Source: Sabellastarte sp. h YS-2021 (taxonomy: Eukaryota; Annelida; Polychaeta; Sabellida; Sabellidae). Taken from it: a stretch of 64,000 nt of DNA. The DNA lies in assembly GCA_964017235.1 (NCBI GenBank), contig OZ024927.1:23393160-23457159 (forward strand), in the 5' to 3' direction. Positions within the stretch are counted from its first letter, which is position 1, and the number at the start of each line of letters is the position of its first letter. Positions 45,280 to 54,583 of this stretch are shown in pieces. The notes below the pieces were generated by a model. It was not told the origin of the DNA. It saw only the letters and a program-made list of their open reading frames with translations, and searched no databases. Position numbers and translations under genes: made by a program.

Positions 45280-45508
45280 GGGGCCACGGTGGCAGAGTGG
45301 TAACACTCTCGCCTCCCACCTCTGAGGCCGGGGTTCAATCCCCGTGACGGCCTTAAGTGGGAAAGCTGGTAGTTGCTTGCCGTTGGTCGGCAGTTTACAG
45401 TACACAACCCTAGCAAACTCTATGTACTGGTTTCCTCTGCCCTTCCAACTACCCGTCGTGATGTGACCTGTACAGTGTTGAAAGCGACGTAAAACCCCAA
45501 ATAAACAA
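45280..45508 (+). repeat. Complete SINE (family 2) with 13-bp target duplication
   Basis: A tRNA-like head (GTGGCAGAGTGGTAACAC, then GGGGTTCAATCCCCG) is followed by a ~150-bp body containing GTACTGGTTTCCTCTGCCC and TGACCTGTACAGTGTTGAAA. The flanks TCAAACCTAGTAC at 45267-45279 and 45509-45521 are identical. A truncated relative lies at 14645-14730. Confidence 0.9.
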
Positions 45509-45521
45509 TCAAACCTAGTAC

Positions 45522-47617
45522 CGCAATAGTGAGGAACCTCTAGTGAGGAACCTCTCCCACAGCTTTTGTCACTTTTGTATGCAGATAAATTTCACAGATT
45601 CTGCTTATACCATGTTAATCTCACTGAAAAGTAACACTTTGGCGATCAAATTAGGTTCTAGTTATAGTCACTTGCTGTAACTCAAACTTACTTATACCAA
45701 GTATACTGTATAACAACAAGGGTGCAGTGGTGGGTTTCACCCAACCACACAGTCGAATCTTAGGACAGCACTGGGTGTTGAAATCTGTAAACTCTGTATT
45801 ATCGCCCGCATTTGCAAACCGCTTTCACGGAAGTTTTCAGCTTTGTGTTGCGAGATGGTATTTGTAGTGATGTGTGTGAAAGGTTTACAAATGTATAGGG
45901 TCTGTAGATGCGCAGTTTTACAAGGCTGGTTTAAGATGAAAACTACCAGCATATTTCCTGTTCACGGACTTGCCTCATTAATATTAATGACCAAATATGC
46001 GCAGTCACGGCAGTTCTTTATGGGGTTAAGATGAAATATTAAACTACCATCATATTTCCTGTTCACGGACTTGCAGTTTGAAATTTGATTTTGAAATGAG
46101 AAGATATATTTCAATTTTGAACCGTGGATATATAGTACATATGGATATTTAACAGAAGCAAATTTTAAGTATTTAACAAAAATATTCGTGTGTTGTTTCT
46201 ACAATATTACGATAGCCACAATGAGCGATAATAGGGACAAACAGATTATGCTGTATTTAACCGATGAAGTATTTTGTGTTCAGCCAATCGAGGAAACATC
46301 CATGTCATGTTAGAATATAGAATAAAATAAGATTAGCAAACTGGTGTATTTTGTAAATATACTGTAAAACTATTTGGAAGACGACTTCTTCCAAAATAAG
46401 AAACGGATTGACAGAAAAAATGAAACCACATGATAACTTCTAGGAAATGGGAACCCAAAGCGCCTTCGAGTGGTTGAATTAAGAACTACGGAGTTTGAAT
46501 ATTTTCATTGTCTCTGCCAGAGGGGTTCTCGATTCTGATTGGCTGAACGACAAATGTGTAGTACTATCGTGACGTCACTTCATTCATTAATTTCTTTGCG
46601 GTTTATTTGTGTGACAAATGAGTAATTGGCTGTAGATGCGCAGACAACAATTTTATATTAACAGTGACTGCGTGATAAACCAGCAGACGAATAAATTAAT
46701 TGGGGTTTAAGGTCTAGAAACCAGCAGACGAAACCGTTAAAAAAGACTCGTTCGAGTAGAAAATCACAATGGAAATACAATAGGTTCTAGGACATACGGG
46801 TCCTTATAGAAAGCCAGACGTAGTGCTAGACATGCTTTTTACTTCATAAAATATAACTTAATAAAGGCATTAAAAATCTTCAAAATGGCAGAGTGTATAA
46901 TATACACCTTAATGTACCGATATGTGAACAAATATTATGCAGAATTTGATATTTAAGGGCTTAAACGGCGAATTTAAAATCGTGGCCGCAACTCAGTACA
47001 TAACTCGAATCAAAGATTCGACTAAAAATCCAGTACTTTCAAGTACTCTAACTACACTGTTCAACAAATTATGTTATTTGTTGGATCTTGTTAGAATAAA
47101 GAGTCACCCTAGAAATTTCATTTATAAGTAGTAAGATATTTTGCCTGTGATCATTACAAGTATACAATGCCTTTAAGGGGCTATCAACGTAAGTACATAA
47201 AATTTGTTTACGTAACGTCCGCCAGATGGTACAGCAGACAGAGTCACTGTTGCTATGCACGGACTATTATTTACGAGAGGGATAGTTACGTCATTTTCTT
47301 TCAGCCGTTGAAAAAGATCAGTATAAATGATAAAACACTGTACTACGCTTTGTAAACATTGCTCTTGACTTCATAATTGTATATGTGTGTATAGGACCCA
47401 CTTGTAAAAATCAATAATGCTCTTGTAGATCTTGCCAGTTTACTGTACATGAGTGCCAGTCTTTTCTGCACTGAGAAAATGAATATGTAAAACTATTTAT
47501 AATCTAGGACCAGATGTTCTGAAATATACAAAGACTTAATAAACTCTTTTCTTGTAAACTAAAGCAAATTTCACATTATGTTATACTATCATTAGAACTG
47601 TGATGTTATAAATATAT
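45522..47617. other. GPCR intron, middle part
   Basis: Non-coding. A ~50-bp direct duplication (ATATTTCCTGTTCACGGACT and flanking TTAAGATGAAA) occurs near 45930 and 46023. No other gene or element is clear. Confidence 0.5.
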
Positions 47618-47661
47618 TTGCAAATTTAATAGGTAAATTAAATTTTTATAAGTTAATACCC

Positions 47662-47832
47662 TATCCAATGGACAATAGCTTATCCGGTCGGCGCAGACCG
47701 GCCCGCCAAACGTTAGAAAAAGACGTCCTGTGTTTCCACCGGCCAGGCCGGTCCAGTGCTGTGCACTCGCCAGATGGCGTGTAGTACTTCCTTCCTGTCT
47801 AGACAGCGTGACGTCATAGCATCTTTTTCGTT
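47662..47832. repeat. DIRS copy A inverted terminal repeat (3' side of the coding strand)
   Basis: It matches the reverse complement of 53819-53989 with only a few differences. It contains self-complementary phrases (GGCCAGGCCGG, GGTCGGCGCAGACC) and a TGACGTCA palindrome, a CREB/ATF-type site that may drive transcription from the terminal repeat (inference). Confidence 0.9.
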
Positions 47833-47890
47833 GTCTAAACCTATTAGACCCCTAGTAAGCTGATAGCGGGGTCGGAGGGAGGGTCTTGTG

Positions 47891-47983
47891 TGTCCATTGG
47901 ATAGGGTATTAACTTATAAAAATTTAATTTACCTATTAAATTTGCAATTTTATTGCGTACATCCTATCCAATGGACAATAGCT
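47891..47983. repeat. DIRS copy A internal complementary region (ICR)
   Basis: Bases 47891-47947 are an exact reverse complement of the outermost 57 bases at 47618-47674. Bases 47948-47983 match the reverse complement of the other outer end (53972-54011), apart from a 4-base TAAT difference. In the DIRS model such a region templates the joining of both ends into a circle during replication. Confidence 0.9.
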
Positions 47984-48349
47984 GAATAACTACCGCTTGG
48001 TTGGCGGGTAAGTTACTAGGGACTAAAAGTTGAACTTATGTCAGAGATTGTAACAATCTCTCCTTTAGCCTGGGTGGACCTTGAAGTCAAAAACACCCTT
48101 AAGGCTATGGTCGAATATCATCATCCGGTTATCCGGAATGGAACCGTCAGAGTCGACCTTGCCCCCCCCCCCCCCCTTTTTTAACAGACCTGCTCTGAGG
48201 TAGGGGAAGAGAGGGATGAGTTCAATCCCATAAAATAAAACCTCCTGGAGGAAGTAGGTGAGAGATTTTTTTTTTTTTTTTGTCACTTCTTAACTAAATG
48301 TGCAATATATACAAATATGTACCGGTATTTACATATGTACAGATCTCCT

Positions 48350-51300
48350 CTAGGTACCAGTCTGTTGGTGGATCTGCTGAGCAGCCACAACCGGTCCAAG
48401 ATGGTAGAGCTCTGAGTCAGCCCAAGCCACATCCTTCAGGTAGAATTGGGTGAAGGTATTATGAGATTTCCAGTGGCAGGCTGCTATGATCTGCTCTAAG
48501 GAAACTCCCGATTGGAAGGCCTTAGAGGCAGCAAAGGCCCTGACATCATGAGCTTTAACTTGATGTAGGGTGTGGGCCTGATGATCAGAGAGCTCATAGC
48601 ATAGGATCACAGTTTGCTTGATCCATGAGGAGATAGTGGCAGGGGAGATGTCTTTGTCGAAACCCTTCTTGAAGGAGACAAAGACTAACTCCTTGTGCTG
48701 CCTGAGGTCTGAAGTCCTGTCCAAATAGTAGCGCAAAGCTCTGACTGGACAGAGGGATCTGTCAGACTTGAGGGATTTATCTAGAGTAGGAGCCAGGGCT
48801 GGTATGACCACTGGGGCTACACTCTCTGGACCCTCCTTGGCCAGCTGGTTCTTGGAGAGTAAGCTGGGGGATGGAAAAAGAGACACCTTAGACCAGTCCG
48901 ACTGGTGCCTGATGTTCTTATGCTGCCATGCATGGATTTCACTCCGTCTTTTGCCAGAGCCCAGGGCCAAAAGGAAGACAGTCTTGAAGGTCACATGCTT
49001 CAGAGATGCCTCCCTAAGTGGTTCGAAGGGAGCCTTTGTCAGCTGGTGTAGTACCAGGGAAAGGTTCCAGGAGGGTATTCCCCTCCGCCCTTTGGGTCTG
49101 TCTCTGTGGAAACTTTCCAAGAGACGAGTGAGGTTATCATTTTTGCTGATATTGATTGATGTGTCACCCAGTTTATCAGCAATGGCAGATCTGTATCCAT
49201 CAATGGTGCTGGGCTGTAATTTCTTGTCCTCAAAGAGGTACATTAAGAAGTCAGCTACTGACTTTACAGGTGGTGACCTGAAGTCCACCTGATTAGTGTC
49301 GCACCACTTTGTAAAAATGGTCCACTTTGCCTCATAGACTGATCTGGTTGACTTTCTTTGAGGAGCCTCAATTCTTGCTGCCACTGCCTCAGACAAGCCC
49401 CGTTCTTTGATTTTTGTGGCTCTAGGGGCCAGGCATGGAGATTTAGATTTGTCAGATTTCTGTGAGGGATCTGATTGAAGGGCTGTGTTAGCAGACTGGG
49501 CAGGTTGGGTAGGCTGAGGGGGACCTGACTGGACATGTTCACCAAGTCCCAAAACCAAGGCATGTTGGGCCACCCCGGGGCAATCAGAATGAGTCTCTTG
49601 CACGGGGAGTCCAGTAGCTTCTCCACCACTTTGCCCAATATGGCGGTCGGTGGGAAGGCGTATGCATCCAGATCGTCCCATGGCAGGGTGAGTGCATCCA
49701 CTGCTACAGCCAGGGAGTCCGGTACCGGAGAGACAAACTGAGGTAACTTGTGGTTGAACCTCGTGGCAAATAGGTCTATTTGAGGCCGGTGCCATTGATT
49801 GCATAGTTGTTGGAATACTTCCGGAAGGAGGGACCATTCTGTTTGGATGGTCTGACCCAGCCTGGATAGCTTGTCTGCTATCACATTTAAATGGCCTGGA
49901 ATATGTCGGGCTTTTAGTGTCACTTGTCGCTGGGAACACCAGGTCAAGATTCTCCACAGTAGGGCACACAGTGGGCCCGACCTCATGCCTCCTTCTTTGT
50001 TTATGTAAGCTACCACTGTAGTATTGTCGGTTGCCACCAGAACCATTTTGTCTACACAAAGGTCTTGGAACTCTTTGAGGGCCAGGAAAACTGCTTTGAG
50101 TTCTAGATAATTTATGTGCAGTTTGCTTTCCGGCACCGACCAGGACCCTCTTGCAGTGAACTCGTTTAAGTGAGTGCCCCACCCTTCTTTTGACGCGTCT
50201 GTAAATATCTGCAGAGCATGTCTTACTGGGTGTAATGGTTGGCCTTGAAGCACATTGTCTTCCTCTAGCCACCATTGTAAGTGGGGATGCAGGGACCTTG
50301 GTAGGGGAATAATCTTCTCTAGAGATTCTGGTACCCTCCAGTTGTTCTTGAGATGTCACTGTATGGGTCTCATGTGCAGTCGGCCGATGTGAACCTGTTT
50401 TTCTGTGGCTGTTAGTAGGCCTATCAGGGACATGAACTGTCGGACCGGACAGGCCGGTAACGACAGGAGTAGATGTATCTTGTCCTGAAGGCTTTGCCAC
50501 CGGTCCAGGGTCGGTCTGACCCGGCCGGACCTGAGGTCGAACTGGTAACCTACAAAGTCGAAGATCTGTTTGGGTTCCAGCTCTGATTTTTCCAAATTCA
50601 CCAGCCAACCTAGGTCCTGGCACATTTTGATCAGGATTTGGGTATGTTGGAGACAAGTTTTGCGGGATTTGGATCTCACCAACCAGTCGTCTAGGTACTG
50701 GTGGATTCTTATACCCTTGTGTGTGGCCATCAGTTTCACCTCCTTTGCGACCACAGTAAACTCCAAGGGTACTGTGGACAGTCCGAACGGCAGGGCCTTG
50801 AACTGGTATGTTCGCCCTTGGACGTGAAATCTCAAATATTTCCTGGATTGTTCCTGTATTGGAATATGGAAATAGGCGTCCTGAAAGTCTATGGATGTGA
50901 CCCATTCCCCTTGTCGGAGTGATGACCTGATGGTTTCCGGTGTCTCCATCTTGAATTTCTCCACCTTGAGGAAGAGATTTAGCTTGCTCAGGTCTAGGAT
51001 AGGTCTCCACCTGTTGTTTGGTTTCGGAACTAGAAATAGCCGGTTGAAAAACCCTAGGGACTTTTGATTTTGAACTAGTTCCACTGCATTTTTGTCGATA
51101 AGTTGATGTAATGCCTCCATCAGGTAGCTGTCCCTGTGAGGATTGACATAGCAACTTACAACTGTGGGATACCTTGTGAGTCTGGGTCGAATCCGGAAGG
51201 GGAGGGGGTAACCCTCTCTCAAAATTTGAGTTACTTTCGGACCGGCCCCCAGCTCCAGCCAAACTTGCCAAAAGTGTTGGAATCGAGCCCCTACAGGATA

Positions 51301-51568
51301 AGTTGTGACAACATTTCTGACATTTGTTACAGGTTGGGCATAAGACAATTGAGTGACACAAGAAGCACCTTTCACATATTTTACTGTATAATCTGTTTGA
51401 AAGGAATGACAACCTGCTACCCCGGGACTTATTTCTTTCTTTTGCGAAAGCCCGGGGGCAGTATGAGCATGGTTCACAACATTTAATTTTACAAAAGTGT
51501 CTTTGTATTGTCTTTGTTCTGTAACTGGGCTCCCGGCCAGCAGTCCTTCCTGTGATTTGAAAACACAT
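48350..51568 (-). CDS. DIRS copy A tyrosine recombinase frame
   Basis: A 1072-codon open frame. The last ~380 residues (about 49480-48350) are the tyrosine recombinase that integrates the circular DNA copy: LALGSGKRRSEIHAW (first Arg), LHQVKAHDVRAFAAS (His and second Arg), ACHWKSHNTFTQFY (His/Trp and nucleophile Tyr1043). The first ~690 codons overlap the RT/RNase H frame in another phase and are probably mostly non-coding, although the first ~90 residues are strikingly Cys-rich (CEPCSYC, CERCFLC, CPTCNKCQKCC). The true recombinase start is inside the pol overlap; I cannot place it. Copies B and C have only broken versions. Confidence 0.85.
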   Translation of the reverse strand: MCFQITGRTAGREPSYRTKTIQRHFCKIKCCEPCSYCPRAFAKERNKSRGSRLSFLSNRLYSKICERCFLCHSIVLCPTCNKCQKCCHNLSCRGSIPTLLASLAGAGGRSESNSNFERGLPPPLPDSTQTHKVSHSCKLLCQSSQGQLPDGGITSTYRQKCSGTSSKSKVPRVFQPAISSSETKQQVETYPRPEQAKSLPQGGEIQDGDTGNHQVITPTRGMGHIHRLSGRLFPYSNTGTIQEIFEISRPRANIPVQGPAVRTVHSTLGVYCGRKGGETDGHTQGYKNPPVPRRLVGEIQIPQNLSPTYPNPDQNVPGPRLAGEFGKIRAGTQTDLRLCRLPVRPQVRPGQTDPGPVAKPSGQDTSTPVVTGLSGPTVHVPDRPTNSHRKTGSHRPTAHETHTVTSQEQLEGTRISREDYSPTKVPASPLTMVARGRQCASRPTITPSKTCSADIYRRVKRRVGHSLKRVHCKRVLVGAGKQTAHKLSRTQSSFPGPQRVPRPLCRQNGSGGNRQYYSGSLHKQRRRHEVGPTVCPTVENLDLVFPATSDTKSPTYSRPFKCDSRQAIQAGSDHPNRMVPPSGSIPTTMQSMAPASNRPICHEVQPQVTSVCLSGTGLPGCSSGCTHPAMGRSGCIRLPTDRHIGQSGGEATGLPVQETHSDCPGVAQHALVLGLGEHVQSGPPQPTQPAQSANTALQSDPSQKSDKSKSPCLAPRATKIKERGLSEAVAARIEAPQRKSTRSVYEAKWTIFTKWCDTNQVDFRSPPVKSVADFLMYLFEDKKLQPSTIDGYRSAIADKLGDTSINISKNDNLTRLLESFHRDRPKGRRGIPSWNLSLVLHQLTKAPFEPLREASLKHVTFKTVFLLALGSGKRRSEIHAWQHKNIRHQSDWSKVSLFPSPSLLSKNQLAKEGPESVAPVVIPALAPTLDKSLKSDRSLCPVRALRYYLDRTSDLRQHKELVFVSFKKGFDKDISPATISSWIKQTVILCYELSDHQAHTLHQVKAHDVRAFAASKAFQSGVSLEQIIAACHWKSHNTFTQFYLKDVAWADSELYHLGPVVAAQQIHQQTGT
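49264..50355 (-). CDS. DIRS copy A RNase H and methyltransferase-like part of pol
   Basis: In the same frame as the RT but after an in-frame TGA. The RNase H shows ALQIFTDASKEGWG (first Asp), INYLELKAVFLAL (Glu) and VLVATDNTTVVAYI (Asp), and it degrades the RNA strand of the hybrid. It is followed by KARHIPGHLNVIADKLSR and the post-RNase H region of DIRS elements (DLFATRFNHKLPQFVSPVPD, DAYAFPP, LILIAPGWPNMPW), often described as Dam-like methyltransferase-related. The end overlaps the recombinase frame by about 200 bases. Confidence 0.85.
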   Translation of the reverse strand, partial: HLKNNWRVPESLEKIIPLPRSLHPHLQWWLEEDNVLQGQPLHPVRHALQIFTDASKEGWGTHLNEFTARGSWSVPESKLHINYLELKAVFLALKEFQDLCVDKMVLVATDNTTVVAYINKEGGMRSGPLCALLWRILTWCSQRQVTLKARHIPGHLNVIADKLSRLGQTIQTEWSLLPEVFQQLCNQWHRPQIDLFATRFNHKLPQFVSPVPDSLAVAVDALTLPWDDLDAYAFPPTAILGKVVEKLLDSPCKRLILIAPGWPNMPWFWDLVNMSSQVPLSLPNLPSLLTQPFNQIPHRNLTNLNLHAWPLEPQKSKNGACLRQWQQELRLLKESQPDQSMRQSGPFLQSGATLIRWTSGHHL

Positions 51569-51774
51569 TGATTGTCATTTATATGACTGCTGGCCCTTGG
51601 CTGGTCGCGAGGAGTAGTAAGGTGATTTGCCCTTGCCTCTCTTGCTTTGTCCTCTGTATCCCACATTTTTCCAAGCTGGACGCTCTGGCTTTTTATTGTC
51701 TGGTCGTTTTTCCGGCCGCTCATAGGGGTGGAAGCGGGCTTTCTTCCCAGTGTGAATCTGTCCTTTCGATTCAA
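50356..51774 (-). CDS. DIRS copy A reverse transcriptase
   Basis: The RT part (about 51150-50356) has FFNRLFLVPKPNNRWRPILD, SIDFQDAYFHIPI (catalytic Asp), KALPFGLSTVPLEFT, HQYLDDWLV (YLDD box) and FVGYQFDL, with the FNRLFLVPK/LPFGLS wording typical of DIRS elements. The upstream ~190 codons overlap the end of gag and the Cys-rich stretch of another frame; the open frame has no ATG at its start, so expression probably depends on frameshifting or reinitiation. The frame ends at a TGA (50356-50358) just after HMRPIQ. In copy B the same codon is TGG, so this is likely a nonsense change. Confidence 0.88.
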   Translation of the reverse strand: MNRKDRFTLGRKPASTPMSGRKNDQTIKSQSVQLGKMWDTEDKAREARANHLTTPRDQPRASSHINDNQCVFKSQEGLLAGSPVTEQRQYKDTFVKLNVVNHAHTAPGLSQKKEISPGVAGCHSFQTDYTVKYVKGASCVTQLSYAQPVTNVRNVVTTYPVGARFQHFWQVWLELGAGPKVTQILREGYPLPFRIRPRLTRYPTVVSCYVNPHRDSYLMEALHQLIDKNAVELVQNQKSLGFFNRLFLVPKPNNRWRPILDLSKLNLFLKVEKFKMETPETIRSSLRQGEWVTSIDFQDAYFHIPIQEQSRKYLRFHVQGRTYQFKALPFGLSTVPLEFTVVAKEVKLMATHKGIRIHQYLDDWLVRSKSRKTCLQHTQILIKMCQDLGWLVNLEKSELEPKQIFDFVGYQFDLRSGRVRPTLDRWQSLQDKIHLLLSLPACPVRQFMSLIGLLTATEKQVHIGRLHMRPIQ

Positions 51775-53665
51775 AGGTGGCTATGTCCTGCTCTGCCTGC
51801 TTTAAGGCTTCTTCTGGGAAAAGCGTAGACATGTTAAGCGTACCTGTTTGGAGAGCAGCCAAGGTGTCCGGTTTTATACCAGGTTTGAGGTGAGACAGGT
51901 ATGCATCCCTCCTGGTGAGTGTAGAGTTGGCCGCTGTAACGAAAACAAAGTCAGTCAAATGTTCAAAGGTCTTGGCCATAGCTTGGGTGATACCCGAGTT
52001 AAAATCCAGAAGGAACTGCAACTCCTCAGCAGCACCAGAGACCTTGGATGAAGATTTTCCCTTACTAAGTTCCAACTTAATGGCTTTTAACTGTGATCTC
52101 ATATTGTCCTGCACTTTGTTCAGACACCTATTAAATGCTGCTGCCTGATTGCACATGGTGGATGCTTCGCGGGCTGCCTTCTCCCAGCGTCGTAGATTGT
52201 CCTGAGAGATCTGACGCGAAGGGGGAGGGGTGGAGGCAATACCTGCTGCTCTGGCAATCCTGCTGTAGGTGCTGTTTACTTTGGATGAGTCGGTATTCCA
52301 AGAAGACAATGACTTGCCAGAAGAGACCTTTTGTGGATCAGATACCAACCCGTACCATTTCTGTTGTGATCTGGCTGGGCGTATAAATTGGTCTTTAAGT
52401 AAACCACCCGCCTCTGAGCTGCGAGACGGGTAGCCTTCCACCAAAGTCAGGTTAAGTTTTCCCATTTTCTTGCACAGCCACTCATCCGTAGGCATTTTAA
52501 CCGACACCTTCCCTGTGGGTTGAGTCCTTGGGCCAGCAAAAGGGTTGTCGTCCGAGGTAGATGTTGTGGTGTCAATATCCGGAATGTCTGTCCACCCCAT
52601 GTAGGACCTGATCCCCCTCATCGTCTCCCTGTAATTCTGATCCTCTGAGAGGGTCTGGTCGGGGTCAGTCACAGTGGCATCTGGGTCGTTGTCGGACAAC
52701 TCCCCCTCTTCTACAAAGATATCCACTGGGGGTCGGTCGGAAAACTCAGATTCGGAATCAGTGTCCATGGAAGCTGAGTCATGTTTGCCGGCCGGCACTG
52801 ACGACGATTTACTGGAGACCTGAAGAAAAGGTGAGCCGGTTCCAGGTAAATCTGAAAGTTGGTCGGTGTTTGGTTTGTCCTTAGGCAATTTGCTGGTCGA
52901 TTGACCCTTGGAGCCAATCTGAGAGTCACCATGCAAATCTGAAGACTTCTTGACAGTAGATGAAAGCGATTTGTCCGTTGCCTGTCTCTGAGGAGAGTGG
53001 TCGGTGCTGGACAAATCTGAGGCTGGTAGTTTTTCAGTCGGTCGGATGAAGGGGTCCGAAGATTTAACTACACCAACTGGTGGGGTGTGCGTCGGTGTGA
53101 TTTTAACCGGAGCAAAGGTCGGTTCTTGACTATCCAAGGTTTTTGCAATCAGAAGAGCTTCTAATCTATTAAACCTCTCCGACCATTTAAGGTCTAACTT
53201 GTCAATCCGGGAATCTGCTGAGGATTTGTGAGCTTGAGGTGGCGATTTAGAAGGCTTTCCTTCAGTAGTCTTGTGGTGTTTAGCGGAAGTTTTCTTTTCC
53301 TGGGGTTCTGTTTTCTTCTTTTTCTTTTCAGAACTCAAACTCGGGGATTTGACTACCCCCTGGGCATCCACAGCTCCCACTACCGTCACAGAGGACGGGT
53401 CGATGAGAGAGGAACTAGCAGAGTCTTTGTTTGGTGTATCAGAAGATTTCTTAAGCTCTCGCTTTTCCTTTTTAATCCTATAGCTAGGAGTGGACAACTG
53501 TAAGCGTTGTTCTTCTGTGAGGGAGTTACAAGCAGGGCAGTCATTATGTGAAATACAAGGATCTGAGCCTTTACTTTTTTCTCTACATCTAGCGCAGAAA
53601 CTATGGCTGTCGAAACTGGCCATAATATGTCCACAGCTCCCGTGTTTCTGGCTAGGAGAAGACAT
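51575..53665 (-). CDS. DIRS copy A gag-like protein
   Basis: I start at the ATG at 53665 (MSSPSQKHGSCG), since the frame upstream has no ATG. The ~696-residue protein has an N-terminal Cys/His cluster (CGH, FCARCREKSKG, CISHNDCPACN) that could bind zinc, a long Ser/Lys/Pro-rich disordered middle, a conserved MRGIRSYMGWTDIPD segment (near 350), a helical core (NLRRWEKAAREASTMCNQAA, AEELQFLLDFNSGITQAMAK) and a basic Gly/Tyr-rich tail (KGKSPYYSSRPAKGQQSYK). This fits the structural ORF1 of DIRS elements. Its 3' part overlaps the pol frame. Confidence 0.8.
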   Translation of the reverse strand: MSSPSQKHGSCGHIMASFDSHSFCARCREKSKGSDPCISHNDCPACNSLTEEQRLQLSTPSYRIKKEKRELKKSSDTPNKDSASSSLIDPSSVTVVGAVDAQGVVKSPSLSSEKKKKKTEPQEKKTSAKHHKTTEGKPSKSPPQAHKSSADSRIDKLDLKWSERFNRLEALLIAKTLDSQEPTFAPVKITPTHTPPVGVVKSSDPFIRPTEKLPASDLSSTDHSPQRQATDKSLSSTVKKSSDLHGDSQIGSKGQSTSKLPKDKPNTDQLSDLPGTGSPFLQVSSKSSSVPAGKHDSASMDTDSESEFSDRPPVDIFVEEGELSDNDPDATVTDPDQTLSEDQNYRETMRGIRSYMGWTDIPDIDTTTSTSDDNPFAGPRTQPTGKVSVKMPTDEWLCKKMGKLNLTLVEGYPSRSSEAGGLLKDQFIRPARSQQKWYGLVSDPQKVSSGKSLSSWNTDSSKVNSTYSRIARAAGIASTPPPSRQISQDNLRRWEKAAREASTMCNQAAAFNRCLNKVQDNMRSQLKAIKLELSKGKSSSKVSGAAEELQFLLDFNSGITQAMAKTFEHLTDFVFVTAANSTLTRRDAYLSHLKPGIKPDTLAALQTGTLNMSTLFPEEALKQAEQDIATFESKGQIHTGKKARFHPYERPEKRPDNKKPERPAWKNVGYRGQSKRGKGKSPYYSSRPAKGQQSYK

Positions 53666-53818
53666 AATGCACTGATAGAATGTGAAAATAAGATACAAAC
53701 GTTCTATGACACTCCCACAACAATGTTATATAACTTCCGAAACACTTCTTGAAGATAAACTGACAAATTCCAAAAAACAAATTCACTCTCAAAATTTTGT
53801 GTACACAAGGCACGCGCC

Positions 53819-53989
53819 AAACGAAAAAGATGCTATGACGTCACGCTGTCTAGACAGGAAGGAAGTACTACACGCCATCTGGCGAGTGCACAGCACTGGA
53901 CAGGCCTGGCCGGTGGAAACACAGGACGTCTTTTTCTGACGTTTGGCGGGCCGGTCTGCGCCGACCGGATAAGCTATTGTCCATTGGAT
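53819..53989. repeat. DIRS copy A inverted terminal repeat (5' side of the coding strand)
   Basis: Near-identical reverse complement of 47662-47832, with the TGACGTCA palindrome at about 53836. As the upstream end of the coding strand it probably carries the promoter for gag (inference). Confidence 0.9.
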
Positions 53990-54037
53990 AGGATGTATTA
54001 ACGCAATAAAAAAATGTTTTACTATTTATGACTTCAG

Positions 54038-54471
54038 GTTCTTCCATTTCTTATGCTCAACCTGGGGTGATAATGCATTTCTGTGGGGTCTAATTTTGAC
54101 ATCAACATATAATCTAGTCTGTATAACCAGTGACAGATGTCTTCAAATATCTTTGCCTTTGTGGTACAGGAAGCATATGACCCCAACTGTTATATATTCA
54201 GCTGTAGCTTTTGTCTGGATTTTTGGAAACTTATTTGAACTTCTGGCATGGTATGAATCTATGGAACTTAACAAAACAAACTTCACATGTGTAGAAAATC
54301 AAGAATTCTTTGATGGTCCTCGGCAAACTGCGATCAGAGGAATCTCAATCATAGTGGAACTAATAATTCCTATGACAAGTCTGGTAGTGAGTTATGGAAT
54401 CATACTCCGCAAGATCAGAAAACAGAGAAGGGTTATGGACAGGAAAAACACAAGATCTGCTGCACAACAAG
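54038..54471 (+). CDS. Class A GPCR, exon with TM3-TM5
   Basis: The acceptor GACTTCAG|GTTC at 54037/54038 restores frame with the first exon. TM3 ends in STYNLVCITSDRCLQI, a variant of the DRY motif (SDRC), followed by PLWYRKHMTP. TM4 (VIYSAVAFVWIFGNLFELLA) has the conserved Trp. The second extracellular loop has two N-glycosylation sites (NKTNFTC) and a Cys. TM5 (ISIIVELIIPMTSLVVSYGI) has Pro and Tyr and ends in the basic IRKQRRVMDRKN. The exon ends AG|GTAAGA, phase 1. DIRS copy A ends about 26 bases upstream of this acceptor. Confidence 0.75.
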
Positions 54472-54583
54472 GTAAGAAAAGTCAGTGATAGAGGCTGTTC
54501 AAATTAAGTCAATACAATTATTATTGACAAAATGTTCATTCACAATGGAATAATAATGAACAGGTTTTTGCTGCTTTTCTCAG

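Larger units (their letters stand above)
47618..54011 (-). mobile_element. Complete DIRS-type retrotransposon, copy A
   Basis: A 6.39-kb element, coding strand minus. It has inverted terminal repeats (47662-47832 and 53819-53989, about 171 bp and nearly identical), an internal complementary region (47891-47983) and the gene order gag, RT-RNase H-MT, tyrosine recombinase. No target-site duplication is expected or seen, because integration is by recombinase. It sits antisense in the GPCR intron. The near-identity of the terminal repeats and mostly open frames point to recent activity; one in-frame TGA in pol is the only clear lesion. Confidence 0.92.

Noticed and set aside
48768-49292. 174-codon plus-strand frame
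   Set aside because: Antisense shadow of the DIRS recombinase gene.
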